Shown here: positions 1 to 7,601 of the stretch, piece after piece
How positions within the stretch are numbered: position 1 is the stretch's first letter
How the letters are laid out: each line of letters begins with the position of its first letter
Assembly: GCA_934418055.1 (NCBI GenBank)
Contig: CAKRWX010000081.1
Span: 1-9,210, forward strand
Direction of reading: 5' to 3'
Origin: an uncultured Lachnospiraceae bacterium
Lineage (GTDB): Bacteria; Bacillota; Clostridia; Lachnospirales; Lachnospiraceae
Length of the DNA stretch: 9,210 bases
Program-made: the position numbers and the translations under genes
The notes under the pieces: generated by a model
What the model was told of the DNA's origin: nothing
Databases searched by the model: none
The model's input: the letters and a program-made list of their open reading frames with translations, nothing else

Positions 1-1249
1 AATCAAAATTATCCAGACTGATGATCAGCACAGACGCCGCATACAAGAAAAAGTATGTGATAAAATATGCATTTACCGAGCTTACCACTGATGGCTCAAT
101 CACTTTTCCTTCTGTTTTCAGCACCTTGACGCTTCGTGGATGAAGAAGGGATGCGATCTCCTTCCTGGTTTCCTTAAACCAGATGATAAAGCGGGACACC
201 TTCATGCCGCCGCCGGTACTTCCTGCACAGGCGCCAACCAACATCAGCCCCACCAGGATCGTTTTGGAAAGCTCCGGCCATTGATCAAAATCCACAGTAG
301 AAAAGCCCGTAGTCGTGATGATGGTGCCAACCTGGAACGCTGCGTGATGGAACGCATCAAACAGACTTGGAAACATGGCCCGGATATTGATGGTAATCAC
401 CAGAATGGAACATGCAATGATCCCAAAATACACTCTCGCCTCGTCACACTGGAACGCCTCTTTCCATTTGCGGATGGAAAGCAGGTAATACACATTAAAA
501 TTTACACCAAACAGGATCATGAACACGGTGATCACACCCTGTAAATAATAACTGTTATAATGGGCGATACTATTATTCCAGATACCAAAACCACCTGTTC
601 CCGCTGTACCAAAGCTGGTTGCCAGGGAATCAAACAATGGCATCCCGCCGATCAGAAGCAGGAGCATCTGCAATACCGTCATAACCAAATAGATCAGATA
701 CAGGATTTTCGCCGTATTCTTGACCTTCGGCGTTAATTTTCCAACAGATGGACCAGGGCTCTCCGCACGCATCAGATACATGCTGTAACCGCCTCCGGCC
801 AATGGCAGAATCGCCAATACAAACACCAGAACGCCCATACCGCCGACCCAGTGGGTGAAGCTTCTCCACATCAGAAGGGACGGGGAAAGGGCCTCTACAT
901 CATTTAAAATACTGGCTCCGGTGGTGGTGAAACCGGAAATGGTCTCAAACATGGCGTCCACCAATGACGGGATCTGACGGCTGAACCAGAATGGCAGCGC
1001 GCCAAAAAAGCTGAGCATCACCCAGGTCAGCGCCACTGTCAGAAAACCTTCTCTGGCGTAAAACACCGTATCTGCAGGTTTCTTGTGGGCAGTCACAAAA
1101 CCGATGACTGCACACAAGACCATGGTGACCAGAAAGTAAGGAAGCATCCCATCCCCATAGATCAGGGACACCGCACACGGAAGGAGCATCAGAACCGCTT
1201 CTATATTTAACACCCATCCAAGATAATAAAATACGATTTTCAGATTCAT
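1..1249 (-). CDS. trkH: TrkH-family potassium uptake protein (3' end cut by window edge)
   Basis: This is the membrane pore subunit of a Trk/Ktr K+ uptake system, gated by the cytoplasmic partner TrkA encoded just upstream. I translated it by hand: the frame is open from ATG at 1247-1249 to the left edge, giving 416 of roughly 480 expected residues. All four pore loops with a filter glycine are visible: FTTTGAS near residues 107-113, GTAGTGGFG near 220, TTTGFS near 313 and AGSTGGG near 345. Between them lie hydrophobic membrane segments, for example around residues 36-53, 70-90 and 145-165. The start is supported by a TAGGAGAG ribosome binding site that overlaps the trkA stop codon, with 13 bases between the two genes. 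That layout implies co-transcription and probably coupled translation. The missing part is the last membrane helix and C-terminus. Family identity is very secure; the cation preference (K+ alone or K+/Na+) cannot be read from sequence. Confidence 0.95.
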   Translation of the reverse strand, partial: MNLKIVFYYLGWVLNIEAVLMLLPCAVSLIYGDGMLPYFLVTMVLCAVIGFVTAHKKPADTVFYAREGFLTVALTWVMLSFFGALPFWFSRQIPSLVDAMFETISGFTTTGASILNDVEALSPSLLMWRSFTHWVGGMGVLVFVLAILPLAGGGYSMYLMRAESPGPSVGKLTPKVKNTAKILYLIYLVMTVLQMLLLLIGGMPLFDSLATSFGTAGTGGFGIWNNSIAHYNSYYLQGVITVFMILFGVNFNVYYLLSIRKWKEAFQCDEARVYFGIIACSILVITINIRAMFPSLFDAFHHAAFQVGTIITTTGFSTVDFDQWPELSKTILVGLMLVGACAGSTGGGMKVSRFIIWFKETRKEIASLLHPRSVKVLKTEGKVIEPSVVSSVNAYFITYFFLYAASVLIISLDNFD

Positions 1250-1262
1250 ATGTGCCTCTCTC

Positions 1263-2618
1263 CTATGCCAGAATGTCCTTTAAGTCCTTCAGACCAGTGT
1301 TGGTGGTTACGATAATGACGGTATCACCAACCTCGATGGTATCTTTTCCTCGTGGAGTTAAGATCTTGCCGTTTCGGTTGATGCAGGCAACCAGAAGATT
1401 CTTCTTAAGGGAAAGCTTCTCCAACGGAACACCAATCATCGGCGCATCGCTTCCCACACGGAATTCCAGCGCCTCCGCCCGGTTGGCAACGATCTTATAC
1501 AGGGTCTCTACATTACTTCCCAAAGAGTTCTGCATCGCCCGGACATACTGTAAGATCAGATCTGCCGTGATCAGTTTCGGGTAGATCACGCTTCCCAAGT
1601 TCATGGAATCGATCACATCCTCAAATGCGATCCGGTTGACCTTGGTGATCAGCTTCGCCTTAGACTGACGGCCTGCGTAGAGGGAAAGCATAATATTTTC
1701 CTCATCGAAACCGGTCAGCGCCGCAAATGCCTCCACATGACGGATTCCTTCCTCTAATAATAACTGCTGGTTGGACGCGTCACCGTGAATCACCATGGCT
1801 CTCGGAATCTCCGCGCTTAAGAACTCACAGCGTTTCAGATCCCGCTCAATGATGGTCATCTTGATCGGCGTGTCCTCCAACATTTTCGCCAGATAATAAG
1901 TAATTTTGCCGCCGCCTGCTAACAGAACAGATTTGGCGCTGTTGTTCTCGATACCAACGGCATGAAAGAACTTCATGGACTCGTGAGGAGATGCCACAAA
2001 GGACACCTTATCCCCGGACTGCAGTTCAAAACCACCGTTTGGAATGATCACGTCGTCCCCACGCTCTACAGCGCAGATCAGCACGTCGCACCGGGTTCTC
2101 GGCGTTACCTCATAAACCTTCATATTGTGAAGAATGGACATCTCCGGAATCCGGAATTTCATGATCTCCACTCTTCCCTTGGCAAAGGTATCGATCTTAA
2201 TCGCCGAAGGGAACTTGATCAGTCGGGAAATCTCCCTGGCTGCCGCCAGCTCCGGATTGATGGCCATGGAAAGATTTAACTCTTCACGGATAAAGGTTAC
2301 CTCGCTGGAATACTCTGGATTACGGATTCTGGCAATCGTATGGCAGTCGCCGGCCTTTTTCGCGATCAGACAGCAAAGCATGTTCAACTCATCGGAGTTG
2401 GTGGTCGCGATCAGAAGATCCGCGTCCTGAATGCCCGCCTCGATCTGCACCTGGTAAACAGCTCCATTTCCCGTAAGCCCCATGACATCAATATTTTCTG
2501 TGATGGTCTGTACCGTCGCGGCATTCTGATCGATCACGGTGATATCATGCCCCTCATGATACAGTTCCTCCGCAATCGTTGTACCTACTTTGCCGCAGCC
2601 CACAATAATAATTTTCAT
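1263..2618 (-). CDS. trkA: Trk system potassium transporter TrkA
   Basis: This is the cytoplasmic regulatory subunit that binds nucleotides and gates the TrkH channel encoded next. The 451-residue length fits the usual two-module TrkA. The N-terminal Rossmann fold begins with IIIVGCGKVG (glycines at 7, 9 and 12) and has an acidic residue (D30) at the end of strand 2, typical of NAD(H) binding. A first TrkA-C domain follows at about 135-215. The second Rossmann half begins near residue 230 with LLAGGGKITYYLA, a degenerate glycine loop as is common in the second module. It keeps the IIERD end of strand 2 and the HGDASN segment, and a second TrkA-C domain fills about 370-451. The ATG follows AAAGGAGATAGGAGTTC, so there are two candidate Shine-Dalgarno cores; the one ten bases upstream is better placed. 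Only 6 bases separate it from the RNase E/G gene, so it belongs to the same operon. Confidence 0.96.
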   Translation of the reverse strand: MKIIIVGCGKVGTTIAEELYHEGHDITVIDQNAATVQTITENIDVMGLTGNGAVYQVQIEAGIQDADLLIATTNSDELNMLCCLIAKKAGDCHTIARIRNPEYSSEVTFIREELNLSMAINPELAAAREISRLIKFPSAIKIDTFAKGRVEIMKFRIPEMSILHNMKVYEVTPRTRCDVLICAVERGDDVIIPNGGFELQSGDKVSFVASPHESMKFFHAVGIENNSAKSVLLAGGGKITYYLAKMLEDTPIKMTIIERDLKRCEFLSAEIPRAMVIHGDASNQQLLLEEGIRHVEAFAALTGFDEENIMLSLYAGRQSKAKLITKVNRIAFEDVIDSMNLGSVIYPKLITADLILQYVRAMQNSLGSNVETLYKIVANRAEALEFRVGSDAPMIGVPLEKLSLKKNLLVACINRNGKILTPRGKDTIEVGDTVIIVTTNTGLKDLKDILA

Positions 2619-2624
2619 GAACTC

Positions 2625-3815
2625 CTATCTCCTTTTCCCTATATGAACTTGCTCATATAATGGCCTACGTATTTTCTTTCGTGTGATCTCCACCAGATTC
2701 AGTCTGGTCATATCCACCACCGTTGTCTTCACCGGATCTTTGGCGCACTGGACGGCCAGTGTCTTCATCAGAAGCTCCTGGTCCTCTTTTTCTTCCATAT
2801 CAATAAAATCCACCAGGATAATTCCGGAAAGATTACGGAGACGCATCTGGTGGCTGATCTCTGCCGCTGCCTCCAGATTGATCTTTAAAATGGTGTCCCG
2901 TTTATTTTTCTTTCCCGTGTACTTGCCTGTGTTGACGTCGATCACGGTCATAGCCTCTGTGGGCTCGATCACCAGATAGCCGCCGCTTTTCAGCCACACA
3001 TGGGTAGAAAGCGCCTCTTCCATGGATTTCTCGATCTGATATAACTTCGTCAGGGACAACATGGAATCCTCATAAAACCGGAGTCTGCCTTCGTTCTCCG
3101 GCTGGTTCTCATGGAGATACTGCTTTAACTGCTCATAGATCTCTTTATCATCTGTGACGATCTCTTCCATGGAAGTGACGTAAGTGTCACGGATCCGGTT
3201 AATATAGGAAGGATATGCCTCGTACAGTTTGGAATAACAGGTCCGATGGGCTCCATTTTCCAGGATCTGGTGATACTGGGCTTTTAACTGCCGCAGCTCC
3301 TCGATCACTACTTCTGGCTCTGCCTCTGCCGCATTGGTCCGCACGATGATCCCAAACTCGTCCTCCTTCTCCGGCTCTAAAAGAGTCCGCATCTGGTCCT
3401 TCCATTCCTGGTCTCTGATCTTAGAGGAAAAAGAAATCTGATTTTTCCCGGCTGTCAGCACACACAAATGACCGGTAAAGCTGAGATTGGCAGTCACCAC
3501 CGGATCCTTGGTCTTGACTGCGTCCCTGGCAACCTGCACCAGGATCTCATCCCCCTCCCGAAGATCTTTGCGTTCCTGGGGAACGGCAAAATGGTGAGTC
3601 TTGTTGTCCGACAGACTATAATAAGACATCTGTCCTTTTCCAATCTCCACAAAGGCGGAATTGATATTTTTTACGATATTTTTTACTTTTCCAATATAAA
3701 TGTTACCAAGAAGGGAAGATTCTTCCTCCTCATACTCCATCTGGACCGCCCTGGAATCTTCTGTCAGGACCGTCAGGATCCGGCCATCTACACGGGTGAT
3801 TAACAATTTATTCAA
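2625..3815 (-). CDS. rng: Ribonuclease E/G family protein, short form without Zn-link
   Basis: This is a single-strand-specific endoribonuclease of the RNase E/G family, acting in rRNA maturation and mRNA decay. At 396 residues it holds an S1-type RNA-binding domain (about 36-115, with LLGNIYIGKVKNI and NSAFVEIG) and the catalytic core. The metal-binding aspartates are visible as D293 in VIDVNTG and D336 in ILVDFIDM, 43 residues apart, the same spacing as D303 and D346 of E. coli RNase E. The protein ends (EQVHIGKRR) just where E. coli enzymes carry the CPxC zinc link that joins dimers into tetramers, so the Zn-link and small domain are absent. The start is TTG at 3813-3815, with AGGAG at 3822-3826 six bases upstream, inside the end of the DUF2344 gene (8-base overlap). 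Translation of the two is therefore probably coupled. I cannot tell RNase E from RNase G by activity; the symbol is by family convention. Confidence 0.92.
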   Translation of the reverse strand: MNKLLITRVDGRILTVLTEDSRAVQMEYEEEESSLLGNIYIGKVKNIVKNINSAFVEIGKGQMSYYSLSDNKTHHFAVPQERKDLREGDEILVQVARDAVKTKDPVVTANLSFTGHLCVLTAGKNQISFSSKIRDQEWKDQMRTLLEPEKEDEFGIIVRTNAAEAEPEVVIEELRQLKAQYHQILENGAHRTCYSKLYEAYPSYINRIRDTYVTSMEEIVTDDKEIYEQLKQYLHENQPENEGRLRFYEDSMLSLTKLYQIEKSMEEALSTHVWLKSGGYLVIEPTEAMTVIDVNTGKYTGKKNKRDTILKINLEAAAEISHQMRLRNLSGIILVDFIDMEEKEDQELLMKTLAVQCAKDPVKTTVVDMTRLNLVEITRKKIRRPLYEQVHIGKRR

Positions 3816-4518
3816 TGTCTTCTCCTAAAGCCTCCAAAGGCGTCAGCTTCCGCTCGTTCTCATCCCCAAGATCCGCGTAAACCTCCTCGCGCTGGATCTG
3901 CATGGCAAATGGCGGATATTCTTCTCCAAGGCTGTGGTAAAATGCCTCCATCACCAGTTCCGGCTTGATATTGTTGCTGCTTCCGGTGGAAACCTGCATG
4001 AAAACAGAATCTCCGGTCCGGTACATCTGATAGATCAACGGCTTTAGATCCACCTGGCGCTCGCCTTTTTTCGTCGGTTTGGTGATCAGGATCTGCTCCT
4101 GGTTATAAAATGCATCCAGTTTCTGGAAAAATCCATCCAGGTCTTCTGGTTCTTTGCCTGACCGGAAGGTCAGGGTGTAATCTGCTGCTGCCACGATAGA
4201 CATGGCATTTTTGCTGGAATCGTCTAACTGACGGTAGGAAACTACTTCCATACCCTCTACCATCGTCTCATTCATCCGGCGTACCATGGTTTTGGAATCA
4301 TCGGTGCTTAACACCTCGATATCCATATATTCGCCGTTGCTGGTCAGTCCCACACCAAGAGGCGCTGCAAAGGACATGATCTGGTGAGGACTGAAGCCCT
4401 CGCTGTAACGGATATCCACATCGGCTCTTCTCATGACCTTCTGGAAATAACGCATGATGTCCAGATGGCCGATAAATTTCATATTTCCCTGTTTCCGGAA
4501 CTTAATTCTTACTTTCAA
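3808..4518 (-). CDS. TIGR03936-type radical SAM-associated protein (DUF2344)
   Basis: This matches the DUF2344 family, nearly always encoded beside or fused to a TIGR03960-type radical SAM protein. Its function is not established. The diagnostic N-terminal block is clear: KVRIKFRKQGNMKFIGHLD followed by the RYSEGFSPHQ and SFAAPLGVG segments. I place the start at TTG (4516-4518), giving 236 residues beginning (M)KVRIKF. A perfect GGAGGAGGAG at 4525-4534 sits six bases upstream, and homologues usually begin at this point. A longer alternative starts at GTG 4549-4551 and adds eleven residues rich in Glu, which are simply the translated Shine-Dalgarno region. With the TTG start the gene overlaps the radical SAM gene by 17 bases, and its 3' end overlaps the RNase gene by 8, so all three form one tight unit. 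The conserved pairing suggests that the two proteins act together, perhaps with this one presenting a substrate, but that is inference. Confidence 0.88.
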   Translation of the reverse strand: MKVRIKFRKQGNMKFIGHLDIMRYFQKVMRRADVDIRYSEGFSPHQIMSFAAPLGVGLTSNGEYMDIEVLSTDDSKTMVRRMNETMVEGMEVVSYRQLDDSSKNAMSIVAAADYTLTFRSGKEPEDLDGFFQKLDAFYNQEQILITKPTKKGERQVDLKPLIYQMYRTGDSVFMQVSTGSSNNIKPELVMEAFYHSLGEEYPPFAMQIQREEVYADLGDENERKLTPLEALGEDIE

Positions 4519-6370
4519 AGCAGACTCCTCCTCCAAATACTCTTGCTCCACAGCCGGAACATTTCTGACGGCAGTTCGGAGTCACTGTTTCATTCATGGC
4601 CTGTTTCCATTCTCTCTTTAAGAATTCTTTAGACACGCCTGCATCAATGAAATCCCATGGGAATACCTCATCCAGGCTTCTCTCACGGACCGTATAGAAA
4701 TCCGGGTCCACGCCGCAGGTCTCAAACGCCTTCATCCACAGGTCGTTGTCAAAATTCTCGCCCCAGGAATCAAACAGGGCACCATTTTTATAAACTTCCT
4801 CTACCACGGCTGCCACCTTCCGGTCACCGCGGGCCAGCACGCCCTCTAAGACAGTCAGATCTGCCTCATGGTAGTTGTACTTCAGGCTCTTGTAATTTAA
4901 CATCTGGCGGAACTTGTCCTTTACCAGGTATGCTCTTCTTAAAAATTCTTCCTTGGTGCACATAGTCGCCCACTGGAATGGGGTGAATGGCTTCGGCACA
5001 AAGAAGGAGGAGCTGGCAACGACCTGGACACGTCCATTTCTCTCTGCTTTCGGAATCTCATCGTAATAAGTCTCCGCTACCTTCTCAGAAAGCAGGGCAA
5101 TTCCTTCCATATCTTCCTCGGTCTCCGTCGGCAGACCCAGCATAAAATACAGTTTTACACGGTTCCAACCGCCGTGGAACGCGTCGGAAGCGCCTTTTAA
5201 GATCACTTCTTCTGTCAGACCTTTGTTAATAACATCACGAAGTCTCTGGGAACCAGCCTCCGGAGCGAAAGTCAGACTGCTCTTCTTCACGTCCTGGACT
5301 TTGCTCATAACGTCCAGGGAAAAAGCGTCAATACGCAGGGACGGCAGGGATACGTTGACGCCCTTGCCGTGGAACTCATCGATCAGGAAATTCACGATGC
5401 CTTCCAGATTGGAGTAATCACTGGAACTTAAGGAGCTTAAGGAAATCTCCTCGTGTCCGGTGGATTTCAGTAATTTATACGCATATTCTTTCAGATTCTC
5501 CAGGCTCTTCTCTCGTAATGGCCGGTACACATTGCCTGCCTGACAGAAACGGCATCCACGGATACAGCCTCTCTGGATCTCCAACACCACACGGTCCTGA
5601 GTCGCTTTGATAAATGGAACCAGCGGCTTCTCGATATAACCGTACTGATCCATATCCACCACGATCTCCTTGGTGATGGTCTCTTTGGCGTTTGGATTGT
5701 TGGGCTTCATGGATTTGATGGTTCCGTCCTCATGGTATTCCACATCATAAAATGCTGGAACATAGATACCAGAGATCCGCGCCGCTGCCTCTAAGAAATC
5801 GTGACGGCTGCCGCCATGTTTCTTATTTTCCTTATAAGCATCCAAAAGCTGTCCATAGACCGTCTCGCCCTCGCCAATATAAAACAGGTCAAAAAATGGC
5901 GCTAAAGGCTCCGGATTGTATGCACACGGACCGCCGCCGATCACGATGGGATCGTTCTCCCCACGCTCATCCGCATGAAGAGGAATCTGGCTTAAATCCA
6001 GGATCTGCAACACGTTGGTGTAGGACATCTCATACTGTAAAGTAATTCCAAGGAAATCAAAGTCCTTGATCGGATCCTGGGACTCCAGGGCAAACAGCGG
6101 AATGTGCTTCTCCCGCATGATCTTGTCCATATCGTTCCACGGGGAATAAACTCGCTCGCAGTAGGTATCTTCGCGTTTATTGAACATATCATAAAGGATC
6201 TGGATGCCTAAATGGGACATACCAATCTCATACACATCCGGAAAACACATACAGAACCGGATATCGACCTTCGACGGGTCCTTCACAGCCATATTCACCT
6301 CACCGCCGATGTAGCGGGCGGGCTGCTGTACACTTAACAGGATTTCATCATCTAATGCTAATTTTCTCAT
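4502..6370 (-). CDS. TIGR03960-type B12-binding-domain/radical SAM protein
   Basis: This is a 622-residue radical SAM enzyme of the family paired with DUF2344 proteins; its substrate is unknown. Residues about 1-200 form the N-terminal domain usually annotated as B12-binding-like, with FPDVYEIGMSHLGIQILY and the IVIGGGPCAYNPEPLAPFFD segment. I see no DxHxxG cobalamin-ligand motif, so real cobalamin binding is doubtful. The radical SAM core follows with the cluster motif CxxxCxxC at C269, C273 and C276 (RGCIRGCRFCQAG), then LSSLSSSDYS, FAPEAGSQRLR and KLYFMLGLPTE. The C-terminus carries further cysteines (NCRQKCSGCG, then VC), which may bind another cluster or zinc. The start is ATG 6368-6370 after GATAGGAAGATT, and a plausible promoter lies about 70 bases upstream, so this is probably the first gene of the operon. 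The downstream DUF2344 gene overlaps its end. Family identity is firm; biochemical role is open. Confidence 0.93.
   Translation of the reverse strand: MRKLALDDEILLSVQQPARYIGGEVNMAVKDPSKVDIRFCMCFPDVYEIGMSHLGIQILYDMFNKREDTYCERVYSPWNDMDKIMREKHIPLFALESQDPIKDFDFLGITLQYEMSYTNVLQILDLSQIPLHADERGENDPIVIGGGPCAYNPEPLAPFFDLFYIGEGETVYGQLLDAYKENKKHGGSRHDFLEAAARISGIYVPAFYDVEYHEDGTIKSMKPNNPNAKETITKEIVVDMDQYGYIEKPLVPFIKATQDRVVLEIQRGCIRGCRFCQAGNVYRPLREKSLENLKEYAYKLLKSTGHEEISLSSLSSSDYSNLEGIVNFLIDEFHGKGVNVSLPSLRIDAFSLDVMSKVQDVKKSSLTFAPEAGSQRLRDVINKGLTEEVILKGASDAFHGGWNRVKLYFMLGLPTETEEDMEGIALLSEKVAETYYDEIPKAERNGRVQVVASSSFFVPKPFTPFQWATMCTKEEFLRRAYLVKDKFRQMLNYKSLKYNYHEADLTVLEGVLARGDRKVAAVVEEVYKNGALFDSWGENFDNDLWMKAFETCGVDPDFYTVRERSLDEVFPWDFIDAGVSKEFLKREWKQAMNETVTPNCRQKCSGCGARVFGGGVCFESKN
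4525..4534 (-). promoter_or_regulatory. Strong Shine-Dalgarno that fixes a TTG start
   Basis: The minus strand reads GGAGGAGGAG here, six bases ahead of the TTG at 4516-4518. It lies inside the last codons of the radical SAM gene and inside the first codons of the longer GTG-initiated version of the DUF2344 gene. Its strength and spacing are the main reason for choosing the shorter start. Confidence 0.7.
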
Positions 6371-6437
6371 AATCTTCCTATCTTTTTCTTGTTTTCGGAT
6401 TCAGATTTTGGGAGAACTGAATCATAGTATTCGATCT

Positions 6438-6466
6438 ATTATATGATATTTTTGCAGTTCCTGCAA
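6438..6466 (-). promoter_or_regulatory. Sigma-A-type promoter for the radical SAM-rng-trkAH operon
   Basis: On the minus strand a perfect TATAAT (6438-6443) lies 17 bases from TTGCAG (6461-6466). The -35 box matches the consensus only in its first three bases. The predicted transcript would start about 60 bases before the ATG of the radical SAM gene. The gap 6371-6494 holds no other gene signal. Confidence 0.65.
6452..6466. repeat. 15-bp perfect palindrome overlapping the -35 box (candidate operator)
   Basis: TTGCAG-TTC-CTGCAA is a perfect inverted repeat with a three-base centre. One arm is exactly the -35 hexamer of the operon promoter, and the rest fills the upstream half of the spacer. 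A repressor bound here would block RNA polymerase directly. The binding protein is unknown, and a chance palindrome cannot be excluded. Confidence 0.45.
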
Positions 6467-6494
6467 GGGTGTTATCTTGCTATTCATGAGATAC

Positions 6495-6529
6495 AAAAAA
6501 ATGAGGCCTCCGAAGAAGTCCCATTTTTT
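6495..6529 (-). terminator. Rho-independent terminator after the DegV gene (UUCG hairpin)
   Basis: On the minus strand a 10-position stem (arms 6515-6524 and 6501-6510) closes a UUCG tetraloop and is followed by seven U. The stem has two G-U wobbles and one A-C mismatch. It lies about 40 bases past the DegV stop codon. Read on the plus strand the hairpin pairs less well, so the minus strand is its working direction. A nearly identical element occurs at 8225-8255. Confidence 0.85.
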
Positions 6530-6565
6530 ACACGGTAACATCGCCTGCTGCATGACCGCTTCCTT

Positions 6566-7378
6566 TTAAAGTTCTCCCTTTGAACGTGCAAGTCTTCGAC
6601 TCACGGCCATTCCAAATGCATTCGGTCCCACATGACTGCTGATACTAAATGTCAGCGGACTATTGGATATATGATACTGTGGGAACGTATCTATTGCAGT
6701 TTCCTTCCATTTTTCTGCTTCATCAATATTTGGGTAACTGCTTGCGACTCCTATATCAATATCCCACATTTCCGTATATTTTTCTACATCATGCCGCATT
6801 GCCTCCAGTAGTCTTTTCTTACAATTACTGGTACCACGAGCTTTTGCATAGGCATCCAACCGTTCACCTGTAATCTTCAAAAGTGGCTTAATCTGTAAAA
6901 CTGTGCTGATTGCTGCAGCACTTGCAGTAACACGTCCTCCACGGCGCAGATACTCTAAAGTTTCTACCCCAACATATATGACGGAATCAAAAGCACTGTT
7001 TTCCAACTCCTGCTGAATTTCCCGCGCCCTAAGGCCAGCCTCTCGAAGTGCCACAGCATCCATTACAGAGCTTTTCTGTGTTTCAGAAACACGATGATTA
7101 TCTACAACAAAAACCCGATCTTCATAATCTTTCGCTAACATTATAGCCGTAGCGCAGGCAGAAGAAAGACCGCTGGACATGGGGATATACACCAACTCAT
7201 CATATTCAGACAGCACCTGATCCCATAGAGTTGTCACATCACTAATGGAAGGTTGTGACGTAGAGACTGCCCGGTGCTCTGCCAGTGCGCGGAAAAACTG
7301 ATCAGACAACAAATTTATTCCCTCATAATAAGAATGTTCATCAATAATAACCGGCATAGGAAGCACAAAGACTCTCAA
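6566..7378 (-). CDS. DegV family protein lacking its N-terminus
   Basis: DegV-family proteins bind fatty acids in the cytoplasm and, in Firmicutes that have FakA, present them for phosphorylation. The characteristic segments are VLPMPVIIDEHSYYEG (about 5-20), the STSQPS loop (39-44) and MSSGLSSAC (67-75), both of which supply ligand-contacting residues in the family. LEYLRRGGRV, the IKPLLKI strand and the HVGPNAFG C-terminal loop follow. What is missing is the first beta strand with the usual TDS(S/T)xD motif, about 20 residues that normally precede the VLPMP region. Instead the frame emerges from an alcohol dehydrogenase fragment at a run of six G (7379-7384). The only local start is TTG 7376-7378, overlapping the upstream TGA as TTGA, with no convincing Shine-Dalgarno apart from the G run. 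It may be made by coupled re-initiation or a -1 slip, or be a pseudogene. Its codons look more A+T-rich than those of the upstream operon. Confidence 0.85.
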   Translation of the reverse strand: MRVFVLPMPVIIDEHSYYEGINLLSDQFFRALAEHRAVSTSQPSISDVTTLWDQVLSEYDELVYIPMSSGLSSACATAIMLAKDYEDRVFVVDNHRVSETQKSSVMDAVALREAGLRAREIQQELENSAFDSVIYVGVETLEYLRRGGRVTASAAAISTVLQIKPLLKITGERLDAYAKARGTSNCKKRLLEAMRHDVEKYTEMWDIDIGVASSYPNIDEAEKWKETAIDTFPQYHISNSPLTFSISSHVGPNAFGMAVSRRLARSKGEL

Positions 7379-7554
7379 CCCCCCGCTTCTTTCAGCCAGT
7401 TTTGAAAATCATCCAACTTGCCGTCAGATGAAAAGCTTTTTCCTGCAATGATCAAGGCTTTATTTCCAAGCGCTGCGATTTTCTCTACAACAGTCCCGAC
7501 CTGGCTGGTTCCGTAAATAATCGGCACCCTGCTCTCATAAATAAAATCTTTCAT
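7375..7554 (-). pseudogene. Iron-containing alcohol dehydrogenase, N-terminal fragment fused out of frame to DegV
   Basis: The 59 codons match the N-terminus of the Fe-dependent alcohol dehydrogenase/glycerol dehydrogenase superfamily: a short beta hairpin (VPIIYGTSQV), a helix (VVEKIAALG), a Rossmann strand (KALIIAGKSF) and the next helix ending WLKEAG. An intact gene would have about 380-390 codons and carry metal-binding histidines further on; all of that is gone. The front end looks healthy. ATG 7552-7554 is preceded by AAAGGAGACAAAAATC, and a MerR-type promoter lies 48-78 bases upstream. After WLKEAGG the frame stops at TGA (7375-7377), and the DNA continues as the interior of a DegV gene in the -1 frame. 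The family is fairly certain from the short match; whether this peptide has any function is unknown. Confidence 0.7.
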
Positions 7555-7601
7555 GATTTTTGTCTCCTTTATGATAAAAACAGTTATTCTGTGATATACG
7601 G

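Noticed and set aside
140..544. 134-codon open frame on the plus strand inside trkH
   Set aside because: It is antisense to a frame with all four TrkH pore loops; its translation is low-complexity and matches no family.
630..1217. Minus-strand open frames at 630-869 and 945-1217
   Set aside because: They are other frames of the trkH gene, whose true frame starts at 1249 and is open to the window edge.
4549..4551. GTG start for the DUF2344 protein
   Set aside because: The extra residues are the translated Shine-Dalgarno region, the overlap with the upstream gene would be 50 bases, and the TTG start has ideal spacing.
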